Shown here: positions 32,965 through 39,531 of the stretch, piece by piece
How the letters are laid out: each line of letters begins with the position of its first letter
How positions within the stretch are numbered: position 1 is the stretch's first letter
DNA from: Wohlfahrtiimonas larvae
GTDB taxonomy: Bacteria; Pseudomonadota; Gammaproteobacteria; Cardiobacteriales; Wohlfahrtiimonadaceae
NCBI RefSeq assembly: GCF_002006755.1
Contig: NZ_MVDO01000001.1
Span: 1-39,531, forward strand
Length of the DNA: 39,531 bases
Direction: 5' to 3'
The notes under the pieces: model-generated
Seen by the model: the letters and a program-made list of their open reading frames with translations, nothing else
Database searches by the model: none
Told to the model about the DNA's origin: nothing
Translations under genes and position numbers: made by a program

Positions 32965-34338
32965 ATGGCAACTATCTTAGAAAAAATCGTCGCAGACAAA
33001 TACATTGAAGTAAGTTTATTGAAGCAGGAGAAACCTTTCTGTAATTTCCAAATGGATATTGAACCCAATGATCGTGATTTCTACGCATCATTAGCTTCAG
33101 CAAGGCCAGCTTATATTTTGGAGTGTAAGCCAAAATCACCTTCAAAAGGCACGATTAACCCAAACTTTAACTTAACAAAAATCGTGACAGCTTATTCACC
33201 ATTTGCTTCTGCAATTTCAGTGTTAACGGATAATAAATATTTTGGTGGCGAATTTAAGAACTTAAAAATTGCACGTGAATTAACAGATAAACCATTACTG
33301 TGCAAAGATTTCATTATTGATGAATACCAGATTTATTATGCGCGCTTACATGGTGCAAGCGCAGTATTATTGATGTTGTCAGTGTTATCCGATGATAAAT
33401 ATTTAGCACTTCGTGAAGTTGCACATTCATTGAATATGGGCGTATTGACAGAAACCAGTAATGAAGCTGAATTAGAAAGAGCAATCACACTCGATGCAAA
33501 AGTGATCGGCATCAATAACCGCGATCTACATACTTTAACTGTGAATTTAGAAACCACAAAAAAATTGGCAGTGAAGATTCCTGAAGATCGCATTGTGATC
33601 AGTGAATCAGGCATTTCATCTCACAATGATGTAGTAGATTTATCACCATATGCAGATGGATTCTTAGTAGGTAGCCATTTAGTGGGTTCAGATAATTTAG
33701 ATTTAGCATTGCGTGAATTGATTTTTGGTACACACAAAGTCTGTGGCTTGAAATCATTAGAAGCAGCAACGGCAGCTTATGAGTCGGGTGCTTATTATGG
33801 TGGCTTAATCTTTGTAGAAAAATCACCGCGCTATATTTCACCAGAAGATGCGAAAGCATTGATGAATGTACCATTAAATTTTGTGGGTGTTTTTCAGAAT
33901 GCGGCGATTGAATTTGTAAGCACAATTGCAAAGGATCTGAATTTAAAAGCAATTCAGTTGCATGGTGATGAAAATTCAGCATATATTACTGAACTACGTG
34001 CGGAATTACCGCAATCAGTGGAGATTTTTAAAGCTATTGATGCGAGCAAAATGGAAGCACAGCAAGATTATTTAACAAATGAATTAATTGATTGCATCGT
34101 GCTCGATTATGGGCAAGGTGGTACGGGGAAAAGCTTCGATTGGTCAATCATCCAAACATTACCACAGCGTCGTTATTTATTGGCGGGCGGAGTGGGAGAA
34201 GAGAATATCAGTGATGCATTGAATCAAAAAGTGACAGGCGTAGATATGAATTCCGCTTTAGAAGTCATTAAAGGTGAAAAATGCACGCAGAAGATACAGA
34301 ACATTTTTAAAACCATTCGTGAATACAGAACGGTTTAA
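32965..34338 (+). CDS. trpCF: Bifunctional indole-3-glycerol-phosphate synthase / phosphoribosylanthranilate isomerase TrpCF
   Basis: 457 residues from the ATG at 32965; the TTG at 32959 is not used. The N-terminal TrpC barrel (about 1-255) has YILECKPKSPSKG, LLCKDFIIDEYQIYYARLHG, VIGINNRDLHTLTVNLETT and RIVISESGIS. The C-terminal TrpF barrel (about 256-457) has the catalytic Cys in KVCGLKSLEA, AIQLHGDE, the catalytic Asp in IVLDYGQGGTGKSFDW, and LLAGGV. It therefore performs both the isomerisation of PRA to CdRP and the closure to indole-glycerol phosphate. An active TrpF here makes the stand-alone TrpF-like gene at 14897 unnecessary for tryptophan synthesis. Confidence 0.96.
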   Translation: MATILEKIVADKYIEVSLLKQEKPFCNFQMDIEPNDRDFYASLASARPAYILECKPKSPSKGTINPNFNLTKIVTAYSPFASAISVLTDNKYFGGEFKNLKIARELTDKPLLCKDFIIDEYQIYYARLHGASAVLLMLSVLSDDKYLALREVAHSLNMGVLTETSNEAELERAITLDAKVIGINNRDLHTLTVNLETTKKLAVKIPEDRIVISESGISSHNDVVDLSPYADGFLVGSHLVGSDNLDLALRELIFGTHKVCGLKSLEAATAAYESGAYYGGLIFVEKSPRYISPEDAKALMNVPLNFVGVFQNAAIEFVSTIAKDLNLKAIQLHGDENSAYITELRAELPQSVEIFKAIDASKMEAQQDYLTNELIDCIVLDYGQGGTGKSFDWSIIQTLPQRRYLLAGGVGEENISDALNQKVTGVDMNSALEVIKGEKCTQKIQNIFKTIREYRTV

Positions 34339-34363
34339 GATTAAAGCACAGAAATAGTAATAT

Positions 34364-34388
34364 GCTTCCCACGCGAAGCGTGGGAAGC
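34364..34388. repeat. Strong intercistronic hairpin between trpCF and trpB
   Basis: GCTTCCCACGC (34364-34374), loop GAA, GCGTGGGAAGC (34378-34388): a perfect 11-bp GC-rich stem in a 97-bp AT-rich gap. No T-run follows, so it is not a standard terminator. It could be an mRNA stability or processing element, or a REP-like dispersed sequence. No second copy was seen in the window. Confidence 0.7.
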
Positions 34389-34435
34389 TAAGTAGATAAA
34401 AATTTAAAAATAGTTTTAAATAAGGAAGGAAAATC

Positions 34436-35638
34436 ATGGCAATTTTAGATGCATATTTTGGGGAGTTTGGTGGTCAATACGTGCCTGAGTTATTGATTCC
34501 AGCGTTAGATCAATTAGAAAAAGCATTTGTAGAAGCAAAAGAAGATCCAGAATTCCAAGCTGAGTTTATGGATTTATTGAAAAACTTTGCAGGCAGACCA
34601 ACAGCGTTAACATTGTGTCAAAACTTAACCAAAGGTACGAAATCAAAGTTATATCTAAAGCGTGAAGATTTATTGCATGGCGGTGCGCATAAAACTAACC
34701 AAGTATTGGGTCAGGCATTATTAGCAAAACGTATGGGCAAAACTGAAATCATTGCAGAAACAGGCGCAGGTCAACATGGTGTGGCAACAGCAATTGCATG
34801 TGCATTATTGGGCTTAAAATGCCGTGTATATATGGGTGCAAAAGACGTAGAGCGCCAAGAGCCAAATGTGTTTCGCATGAAAATGATGGGTGCAACAGTC
34901 ATTCCAGTGCATTCAGGTACAGCAACATTGAAAGCAGCATGTACAGAAGCATTGCGTGACTGGGCTGAAAACTACCAAACAACACATTATTTATTAGGCA
35001 CAGCAGCAGGCCCGCATCCATTCCCAACGATTGTACGTGAATTCCAAAAGATGATCGGTGAAGAAGCAAAAGCACAAATCTTATCAAGAGAAGGTCGTTT
35101 GCCTGATAAAGTTTTGGCTTGTATTGGTGGTGGTTCAAATGCGATAGGTATGTTTGCTGATTTTATCCCTGAAGAAGGCGTTGAATTGATTGGTGTTGAA
35201 CCAGGTGGTTACGGTATTGAAACAGGCAAGCACGGCGCGCCATTAGGGCACGGCAAAACAGGGATTTTCTTTGGTATGAAATCCCCAATGATGCAGGATC
35301 AAGAAGGGCAAATTGAAGAATCTCACTCAGTTTCAGCAGGTTTAGATTTCCCATCTGTCGGCCCACAACATGCGCATTTACAAGCCATTGGTCGTGCGCA
35401 ATATGTTTCTATTACAGATGATGAAGCATTAGAGGCATTTAAAGCACTGTGCCGTAATGAAGGGATCATTCCTGCATTGGAATCATCACACGCATTAGCG
35501 CATGCATTGAAGATCATCCACGAAAATCCTGAAAAAGAGCAGCTAATTTTGGTGAACTTATCAGGCCGTGGTGATAAGGATATTTTTACAGTGGCGAAAA
35601 TTTTTGCAGAGCAAGAAGCACAAGGAAAGGGAGAATAA
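34436..35638 (+). CDS. trpB: Tryptophan synthase beta chain TrpB
   Basis: 400 residues. PLP Lys lies in [20 protein letters not shown], followed by [32 protein letters not shown] (COMM-domain region), phosphate-binding [12 protein letters not shown], and the monovalent-cation/COMM segment EPGGYG. It condenses indole with serine. GGAAGG precedes the ATG. The gap to trpA is 2 bp, so the two subunits are translationally linked. The gap to trpCF carries the hairpin at 34364-34388. Confidence 0.97.
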   Translation: MAILDAYFGEFGGQYVPELLIPALDQLEKAFVEAKEDPEFQAEFMDLLKNFAGRPTALTLCQNLTKGTKSKLYLKREDLLHGGAHKTNQVLGQALLAKRMGKTEIIAETGAGQHGVATAIACALLGLKCRVYMGAKDVERQEPNVFRMKMMGATVIPVHSGTATLKAACTEALRDWAENYQTTHYLLGTAAGPHPFPTIVREFQKMIGEEAKAQILSREGRLPDKVLACIGGGSNAIGMFADFIPEEGVELIGVEPGGYGIETGKHGAPLGHGKTGIFFGMKSPMMQDQEGQIEESHSVSAGLDFPSVGPQHAHLQAIGRAQYVSITDDEALEAFKALCRNEGIIPALESSHALAHALKIIHENPEKEQLILVNLSGRGDKDIFTVAKIFAEQEAQGKGE

Positions 35639-35640
35639 TC

Positions 35641-36444
35641 ATGAGTCGTTACGCTAAAAAATTCAGCGAGTTGAAAGCTAAAAATGAAGGTGCTTTTATC
35701 CCATTTGTGATGATTGGTGATCCTAATCCTGAAGATTCTTTAACCATTATAGAAACTTTGGTGGAAAATGGTGCAGATGGCTTGGAGTTGGGCGTTCCGT
35801 TTTCTGATCCAATGGCAGATGGCCCAATCATTCAAGATGCAGGTATTCGTGCATTTGATGCTGGTACTAATGTTGCAAAATCTTTTGAGATCATTGCAAA
35901 AGTGCGTGCGAAATATCCTGAGATTCCAATCGGCTTATTGATGTATGCAAACTTGGTTTATCGCCCAACTTTGGATGTGTTCTATAAAAAAATGGCAGAA
36001 ATCGGTGTAGATTCTGTATTAGTTGTGGATGTGCCATTGAGTGAATTTAAACCATTCAAAGAAGTTGCACGTGCTAATGGTATTGAGTCAATCTTCATCA
36101 TTCCACCGAATGCGAGTGAAGAAACTGTTCGCAAAACAGCAGAAGCCGCAGAAGGTTACATCTATTTAATGTCACGCAGTGGTACTACAGGCTTAAATAA
36201 AGCAACGGATGCAGGTTTGCCTAACTTAGTGAAATTGATTCGTTCTGTAACAAATGTACCAATCGTGCAAGGCTTTGGTATCAGTACGAAAGAACAAGTG
36301 AAAGATGCGATTACAATGGGTGTGGATGGTGCAATTTCAGGTTCATATATTGTGTCATTGATCGCAAAGCATCATCACAATATGGATGAGCTGAAAGCAG
36401 TTTTGAAAGACACTGTAACAGCACTGAAATCAGGCACAAAGTAG
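35641..36444 (+). CDS. trpA: Tryptophan synthase alpha chain TrpA
   Basis: 267 residues, full length. The catalytic Glu and Asp are in DGLELGVPFSDPMADGPIIQ, with PFVMIGDPNPEDSL before and YLMSRSGTTGLNKA, VQGFGIST and DGAISGSYIV after (phosphate-binding loops). It cleaves indole-glycerol phosphate to indole and G3P. GGAGA precedes the ATG. The last 27 codons including the stop (36364-36444) are repeated almost exactly at 37480-37560. Confidence 0.97.
   Translation: MSRYAKKFSELKAKNEGAFIPFVMIGDPNPEDSLTIIETLVENGADGLELGVPFSDPMADGPIIQDAGIRAFDAGTNVAKSFEIIAKVRAKYPEIPIGLLMYANLVYRPTLDVFYKKMAEIGVDSVLVVDVPLSEFKPFKEVARANGIESIFIIPPNASEETVRKTAEAAEGYIYLMSRSGTTGLNKATDAGLPNLVKLIRSVTNVPIVQGFGISTKEQVKDAITMGVDGAISGSYIVSLIAKHHHNMDELKAVLKDTVTALKSGTK
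36364..36444 (+). repeat. 81-bp direct repeat, copy 1 (native 3' end of trpA)
   Basis: The last 27 codons of trpA (GCAAAGCATCATCAC... to TAG). It matches copy 2 at 37480-37560 at 79 of 81 positions. Both differences (AAG/AAA and TTG/TTA) would be synonymous in the trpA frame. Confidence 0.95.
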
Positions 36445-36459
36445 ATTATTTATGATTTG

Positions 36460-36502
36460 AAAGCCATCTATCTCTTTATGGAATAGATGGCTTTGTATTT
36501 TT
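36460..36502 (+). terminator. Terminator of the trp operon
   Basis: AAAGCCATCTAT (36460-36471) and ATAGATGGCTTT (36483-36494), a perfect 12-bp stem followed by GTATTTTT, 15 bases after the trpA stop. Confidence 0.85.
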
Positions 36503-36552
36503 ATCTTATAATTGCAACTATAATTAAATATTATAAATTTGCATGAGAGAGA

Positions 36553-37068
36553 ATGAATACAAGGATTGAACAAATAATTACAGCCAATAATGTTGATTTT
36601 ATCATTAACCTTGGGAGTTATGGCTGGAGTGATATTTTTTGGGTAGTTGATAATAAGCCTATTAATATTGATTCTATTACTCATGTTTTTAGTGACCCTC
36701 ATGATGAAATTTTAGATATTTGTTTAGATTTACTAGATTCTAAAAACTGTGAGCTTTATTTATTTCATGAGCCAGGTGCAACTAAAATTTCTTTTGAGGT
36801 TCTCAAAGAACATCAACATCTTGTAAAAGTCATCATCTATGATGTTTTAGATATAATTTATCAACCAACAAAAGATGTAGTTCTAAAAGAGGTAGAATCG
36901 TTTGTTATGGTTAAACAACAATTTTTAATTATTGCATATCTTCAGTATAAGAAAATTACGCTATTATTACGAAATAGGCTATATTCACGTAGTAGATGTA
37001 GCGATTTTCCAATTGTAAAGTTTAAAGAGTTAGAGTTAAAGATGAGGAAGGATAGTCTCATAGATTAA
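36553..37068 (+). CDS. Hypothetical protein (islet ORF 1)
   Basis: 171 residues, ATG with GAGAGA five bases before it. No family is recognised. It is predicted soluble, acidic in the first 90 residues (SDPHDEILDICLDLLDSKNC) and basic at the end (LLRNRLYSRSRCSDF...KMRKD), with no signal peptide or transmembrane helix. Codon use is more AT-rich than in the trp genes. It lies inside the segment bounded by the duplicated trpA 3' end, together with the next small ORF, which suggests recent acquisition. An immunity-type or orphan accessory role is possible by style only. Confidence 0.65.
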   Translation: MNTRIEQIITANNVDFIINLGSYGWSDIFWVVDNKPINIDSITHVFSDPHDEILDICLDLLDSKNCELYLFHEPGATKISFEVLKEHQHLVKVIIYDVLDIIYQPTKDVVLKEVESFVMVKQQFLIIAYLQYKKITLLLRNRLYSRSRCSDFPIVKFKELELKMRKDSLID

Positions 37069-37124
37069 AGTATGAATAGTAAGTGCATTAGGCTAATCTA
37101 AAGTAAGAATTATAGGAAAATCAT

Positions 37125-37454
37125 TTGGAAAACTTTAATTTTCAAATCACAACAATGCCAATCAGCCGTCCAGCAGATTACTATTTAACATGTTTGGATG
37201 GTAGTGTTTTTTTGGATTTTAATAATATTAATGGGTTGATTTATTTAGTCAGAGTATCATTTGATGGCTTTGGTTGTTGTAATTTAGGGGATGAATCAAA
37301 ACCGCTGAAGGAAGTTGATTCGATACAATTTATTGAAATGTTTCAAAGGCAGTGTTTAGAACAAAATACTATAGAAGGCTTAGTTAAAGAGTTAATTCTG
37401 ATAAATAAATCAATTGTTTGGCAAGATGCTATAGAGCAATATAATTTGATCTAG
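37125..37454 (+). CDS. Hypothetical small protein (islet ORF 2)
   Basis: 109 residues from a TTG at 37125, with AGGA seven bases upstream; the first in-frame ATG is at 37155 without a ribosome site, so the start is uncertain. No family is recognised. It is a soluble, acidic beta/alpha-looking sequence (YYLTCLDGSVFLDFNN, LIYLVRVSFDGFGCCNLGDE) with a C-terminal helical part (FIEMFQRQCLEQNTIEGLV). Size and composition resemble orphan immunity proteins, but this is only an impression. It lies 56 bp after islet ORF 1 in the same direction. Confidence 0.55.
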   Translation: MENFNFQITTMPISRPADYYLTCLDGSVFLDFNNINGLIYLVRVSFDGFGCCNLGDESKPLKEVDSIQFIEMFQRQCLEQNTIEGLVKELILINKSIVWQDAIEQYNLI

Positions 37455-37479
37455 TATTTTTCATGTTTAACCATTGGTT

Positions 37480-37560
37480 GCAAAACATCATCACAATATG
37501 GATGAGCTGAAAGCAGTTTTAAAAGACACTGTAACAGCACTGAAATCAGGCACAAAGTAG
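37480..37560 (+). pseudogene. Duplicated trpA 3' fragment (repeat copy 2)
   Basis: 81 bp identical to 36364-36444 except for two transitions. It is in the same orientation, still ends in TAG, and lies 62 bp upstream of the initiator tRNA gene. It cannot encode a functional protein and marks the right boundary of the islet. Confidence 0.93.
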
Positions 37561-37622
37561 TATGAGTACTATTTACGCAGTAATTTATTGAAAACTGTGT
37601 ATAATGCATCACTCAATACAGA

Positions 37623-37699
<77 letters not shown>

Positions 37700-37705
37700 A
37701 ATATT

Positions 37706-37736
37706 AAAGCCCTCATGATTTCATGAGGGCTTTTCT
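37706..37736. terminator. Bidirectional terminator between tRNA-fMet and ydhR
   Basis: AAAGCCCTCATGA (37706-37718) and TCATGAGGGCTTT (37721-37733), then TTCTTATTT. It serves the tRNA on plus and ydhR on minus. Confidence 0.88.
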
Positions 37737-37739
37737 TAT

Positions 37740-38042
37740 TTACAATGGCGCTTTGTCAATTTGAGATAAAGCTTCATTCACCGCGAAGATTTTGCCATTC
37801 ACATGAGGAATGCCAAATGACTTCAAACGAGCAGAATGCATCGCTAAATAACGTTCTGCATCTGCCTTGTTATCGAATAGATAAATACCACCAGCTTCAT
37901 TGGCATCTTTATTTTCTGTCCAAATTTTCCAAACTAATCCTGCTTCTTCAGCGATAGAATGAGCCAAATCATTCATTGCAGCAGTCATTTCATCACCCCA
38001 AGGGCCAGTATAAGGGAAATCAACTTGTAGAATATAGTTCAT
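37740..38042 (-). CDS. ydhR: YdhR-family putative monooxygenase
   Basis: 100 residues. The sequence follows E. coli YdhR along its length: LQVDFPYTGPWGDEMTAAM, GLVWKIWTENKDANEAGGIY, LFDNKADAERYLAMHSARL, and FAVNEALSQID. YdhR forms a dimeric alpha/beta barrel related to antibiotic-biosynthesis monooxygenases; the substrate is unknown. A strong AGGAG precedes the ATG. It lies 17 bp downstream of dbpA on the same strand, so the two are probably cotranscribed. Confidence 0.93.
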   Translation of the reverse strand: MNYILQVDFPYTGPWGDEMTAAMNDLAHSIAEEAGLVWKIWTENKDANEAGGIYLFDNKADAERYLAMHSARLKSFGIPHVNGKIFAVNEALSQIDKAPL

Positions 38043-38059
38043 ATTTATCTCCTAAATAT

Positions 38060-39454
38060 TTATTCGCCCACAATTCTTGCTCGGCAACGAATGCCTTTGA
38101 TTGGGGATTTCCAAATTTGATCCACAGCTTCTTTTGCGTATTTACGTGAAACAGCAACGTAAGCTTGTAGTGGCAATAAGTTGATTTTGCCCACATCTTT
38201 ACCTGCAATTTCGCCTTTTGCTGTTAAAGCACCTAAAATATCACCCGCGCTGATTTTAGATTTTTTACCTTCGCTGATTTCAATTGTCACCATTGGTGCG
38301 ATCAATGAAATTGGTTTTACATCTTTCAAATCATTCGCTGAAAATTTTGGGATAGATTTTTCGATATAAGCTTCTACTTCTTCCAAACGATGCAATTTAG
38401 AAGCTAACACTAAACTTGCTGCAATCCCTGTTTTGCCTGCACGGCCAGTACGACCAATACGATGTACATAAACTTCAGGATCAAATGGCAAATCATAGTT
38501 GATCACCATAGATAAATCCGCGATATCTAAACCACGAGCAGCAACATCTGTTGCCACTAACACACGGCAGCTACGATTACTGAAGCGCAACAATACTTGG
38601 TCACGATCACGCTGTTCTAAATCACCATGCAAGGATAAAACATCGATATCCTGCGCATATAAATAATTTTCTAATTCGATACAAGCGGCGATTGTGTTAC
38701 AGAAAATCACAGTAGATTCAGGCTCATGGCGATACAATAATTTAGCAACTAATGCATCTTTTTCGCTGTTGTTATCATGCAATACAACAGATTGATCAAT
38801 TTTAGGCTCATCCGCCTTTGTTTCTTCAATTTTAACCATCACAGGATTATGTTGAATGCGTGAGCTGATGGCTTGAATATTTTCAGGGTAAGTTGCTGAA
38901 AATAGCAAAGTTTGACGTTTTCTAGGTGCATAACTAATGATGGCATCCATTTCATCAGCAAAGCCCATATCGAGCATACGATCCGCTTCGTCGAGTACAA
39001 ACATTTTGATGTTTTTTAAGCTTAATGTGTTGCGCTTTAAGTGATCCAAAATTCTGCCAGGCGTACCAACCGCAATGTGCGGTGGATGTTGGCTCATGGA
39101 ATGCACTTGTCGTGCAACTGGAACGCCGCCACAAATGCTAGAAATCTTTAAGTTCGGAATGTAACGGGCTAAACGGCGCAATTCTTTGCTCACTTGATCA
39201 GCCAATTCACGCGTAGGGCACAATACTAAACTTTGTGTAGAGAATTGTGTTGCATCAATGGTTTCCAACAAGCCAATACCGAAAGCTGCTGTTTTTCCGC
39301 TCCCTGTTTTGGCTTGTGCCACAATGTCTTTACCGTTCAAAATTGCAGGCAAAGCAGCTGCTTGAATTGGCGTCATTGTTAAATAACCTAAGTCTTTTAG
39401 GTTATCTAATTGTGCGGTAGGAAGGGAAAGCTCAGAAAAGTTTTGGATAGCCAC
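38060..39454 (-). CDS. dbpA: ATP-dependent RNA helicase DbpA (DEAD-box)
   Basis: 464 residues from the GTG at 39454 (MAIQNFSELSLP), chosen because it matches the E. coli DbpA start and has a GAGA site upstream; the TTG at 39466 is the longer alternative. Motifs in order: Q-motif GYLTMTPIQ, Walker A AKTGSGKT, PTRELA, TPGR, DEAD in VLDEADRMLDMGF, SAT, then HGDLEQRDRD, VATDVAARGLDI and HRIGRTGRAG. The C-terminal ~75 residues (KKSKISAGDILGALTAKGEI onward) are the DbpA RNA-binding domain that targets helix 92 of 23S rRNA during 50S assembly. Confidence 0.96.
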   Translation of the reverse strand: MAIQNFSELSLPTAQLDNLKDLGYLTMTPIQAAALPAILNGKDIVAQAKTGSGKTAAFGIGLLETIDATQFSTQSLVLCPTRELADQVSKELRRLARYIPNLKISSICGGVPVARQVHSMSQHPPHIAVGTPGRILDHLKRNTLSLKNIKMFVLDEADRMLDMGFADEMDAIISYAPRKRQTLLFSATYPENIQAISSRIQHNPVMVKIEETKADEPKIDQSVVLHDNNSEKDALVAKLLYRHEPESTVIFCNTIAACIELENYLYAQDIDVLSLHGDLEQRDRDQVLLRFSNRSCRVLVATDVAARGLDIADLSMVINYDLPFDPEVYVHRIGRTGRAGKTGIAASLVLASKLHRLEEVEAYIEKSIPKFSANDLKDVKPISLIAPMVTIEISEGKKSKISAGDILGALTAKGEIAGKDVGKINLLPLQAYVAVSRKYAKEAVDQIWKSPIKGIRCRARIVGE

Positions 39455-39531
39455 GATGATTCTCAATATAATTCAATATAATAATGTGTGAACTATACTG
39501 AAAATCGATGAAACAATCTACTTTTGATGTG

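Larger units (their letters stand above)
36445..37560 (+). mobile_element. Genomic islet inserted at the 3' end of trpA
   Basis: The 1,116-bp unit between the end of trpA copy 1 and the end of copy 2 contains a terminator, two unrecognised ORFs and a second trpA 3' end. The structure is that expected when a circular or linear segment carrying a trpA-end homology recombines into trpA, leaving a complete gene plus a 3' fragment. No integrase, transposase or terminal inverted repeats are visible, so the mechanism is not shown. Confidence 0.65.

Noticed and set aside
37089-37124. ATG-started version of islet ORF 2
   Set aside because: No in-frame ATG occurs upstream before a stop. The TTG at 37125 with AGGA upstream is better supported than the ATG at 37155.

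Overview
The window looks like the chromosome of an AT-rich gammaproteobacterium. The support is a fused trpCF next to trpB/trpA, E. coli-like DbpA, AlaA and YdhR, a YbfF esterase, NhaA, and a typical initiator tRNA. Genus cannot be fixed from sequence alone; a low-GC lineage such as Cardiobacteriales or Orbales is possible, but that is a guess.

Layout. 1-7195: the C-terminal part of a giant type I-secreted adhesin (Ig-like domains, FG-GAP propeller repeats, RTX, secretion tail), followed by its ABC exporter and HlyD-type adaptor. 7211-9359: a bidirectional terminator, then nhaA and a ybfF-like esterase on the minus strand. 9457-14694: a probable 2-aminoadipate/2-oxoadipate catabolic unit (class III aminotransferase plus HglS/YdcJ), an adjacent LysR regulator, and a divergent DAACS-family symporter. 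14691-15487: a promoter, a tyrosine-rich leader peptide and an attenuator in front of a stand-alone TrpF-like protein that has lost both catalytic residues. 15450-18985: a PP-loop Dph6-like protein, an atypical SDR, mscL and a DcuC-type carrier. 19231-24887 (minus): a tight six-gene unit mraZ-murI-pepN-nitroreductase-TSUP-thioesterase. 25008-28017 (minus): an HdeD-like membrane protein and a DUF2157/DUF4401/GDYXXLXY trio. 28141-31694: a structured leader, nhaC, a glutathione S-transferase and alaA. 31711-36502: the trp operon (trpL attenuator, trpD, trpCF, trpB, trpA) without trpE/trpG. 36445-37560: a 1.1-kb islet flanked by an 81-bp duplication of the trpA 3' end and carrying two orphan ORFs. 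37623-39454: initiator tRNA-Met, ydhR and dbpA.

Most interesting. The window holds two related translational attenuators. The trp one uses tandem Trp codons and controls trpDCFBA. The other has six consecutive Tyr codons and appears to control only a catalytically dead TrpF paralogue. Both keep the same RNA logic: a protector hairpin just after the control codons, a GCGGG copy inside the leader ORF that can capture the terminator's 5' arm, and a terminator with the same core. This suggests that an attenuator duplicated together with trpF, then switched its sensed amino acid from Trp to Tyr while its enzyme became a pseudoenzyme. The second notable structure is the trpA 3'-end duplication bounding an accessory islet.
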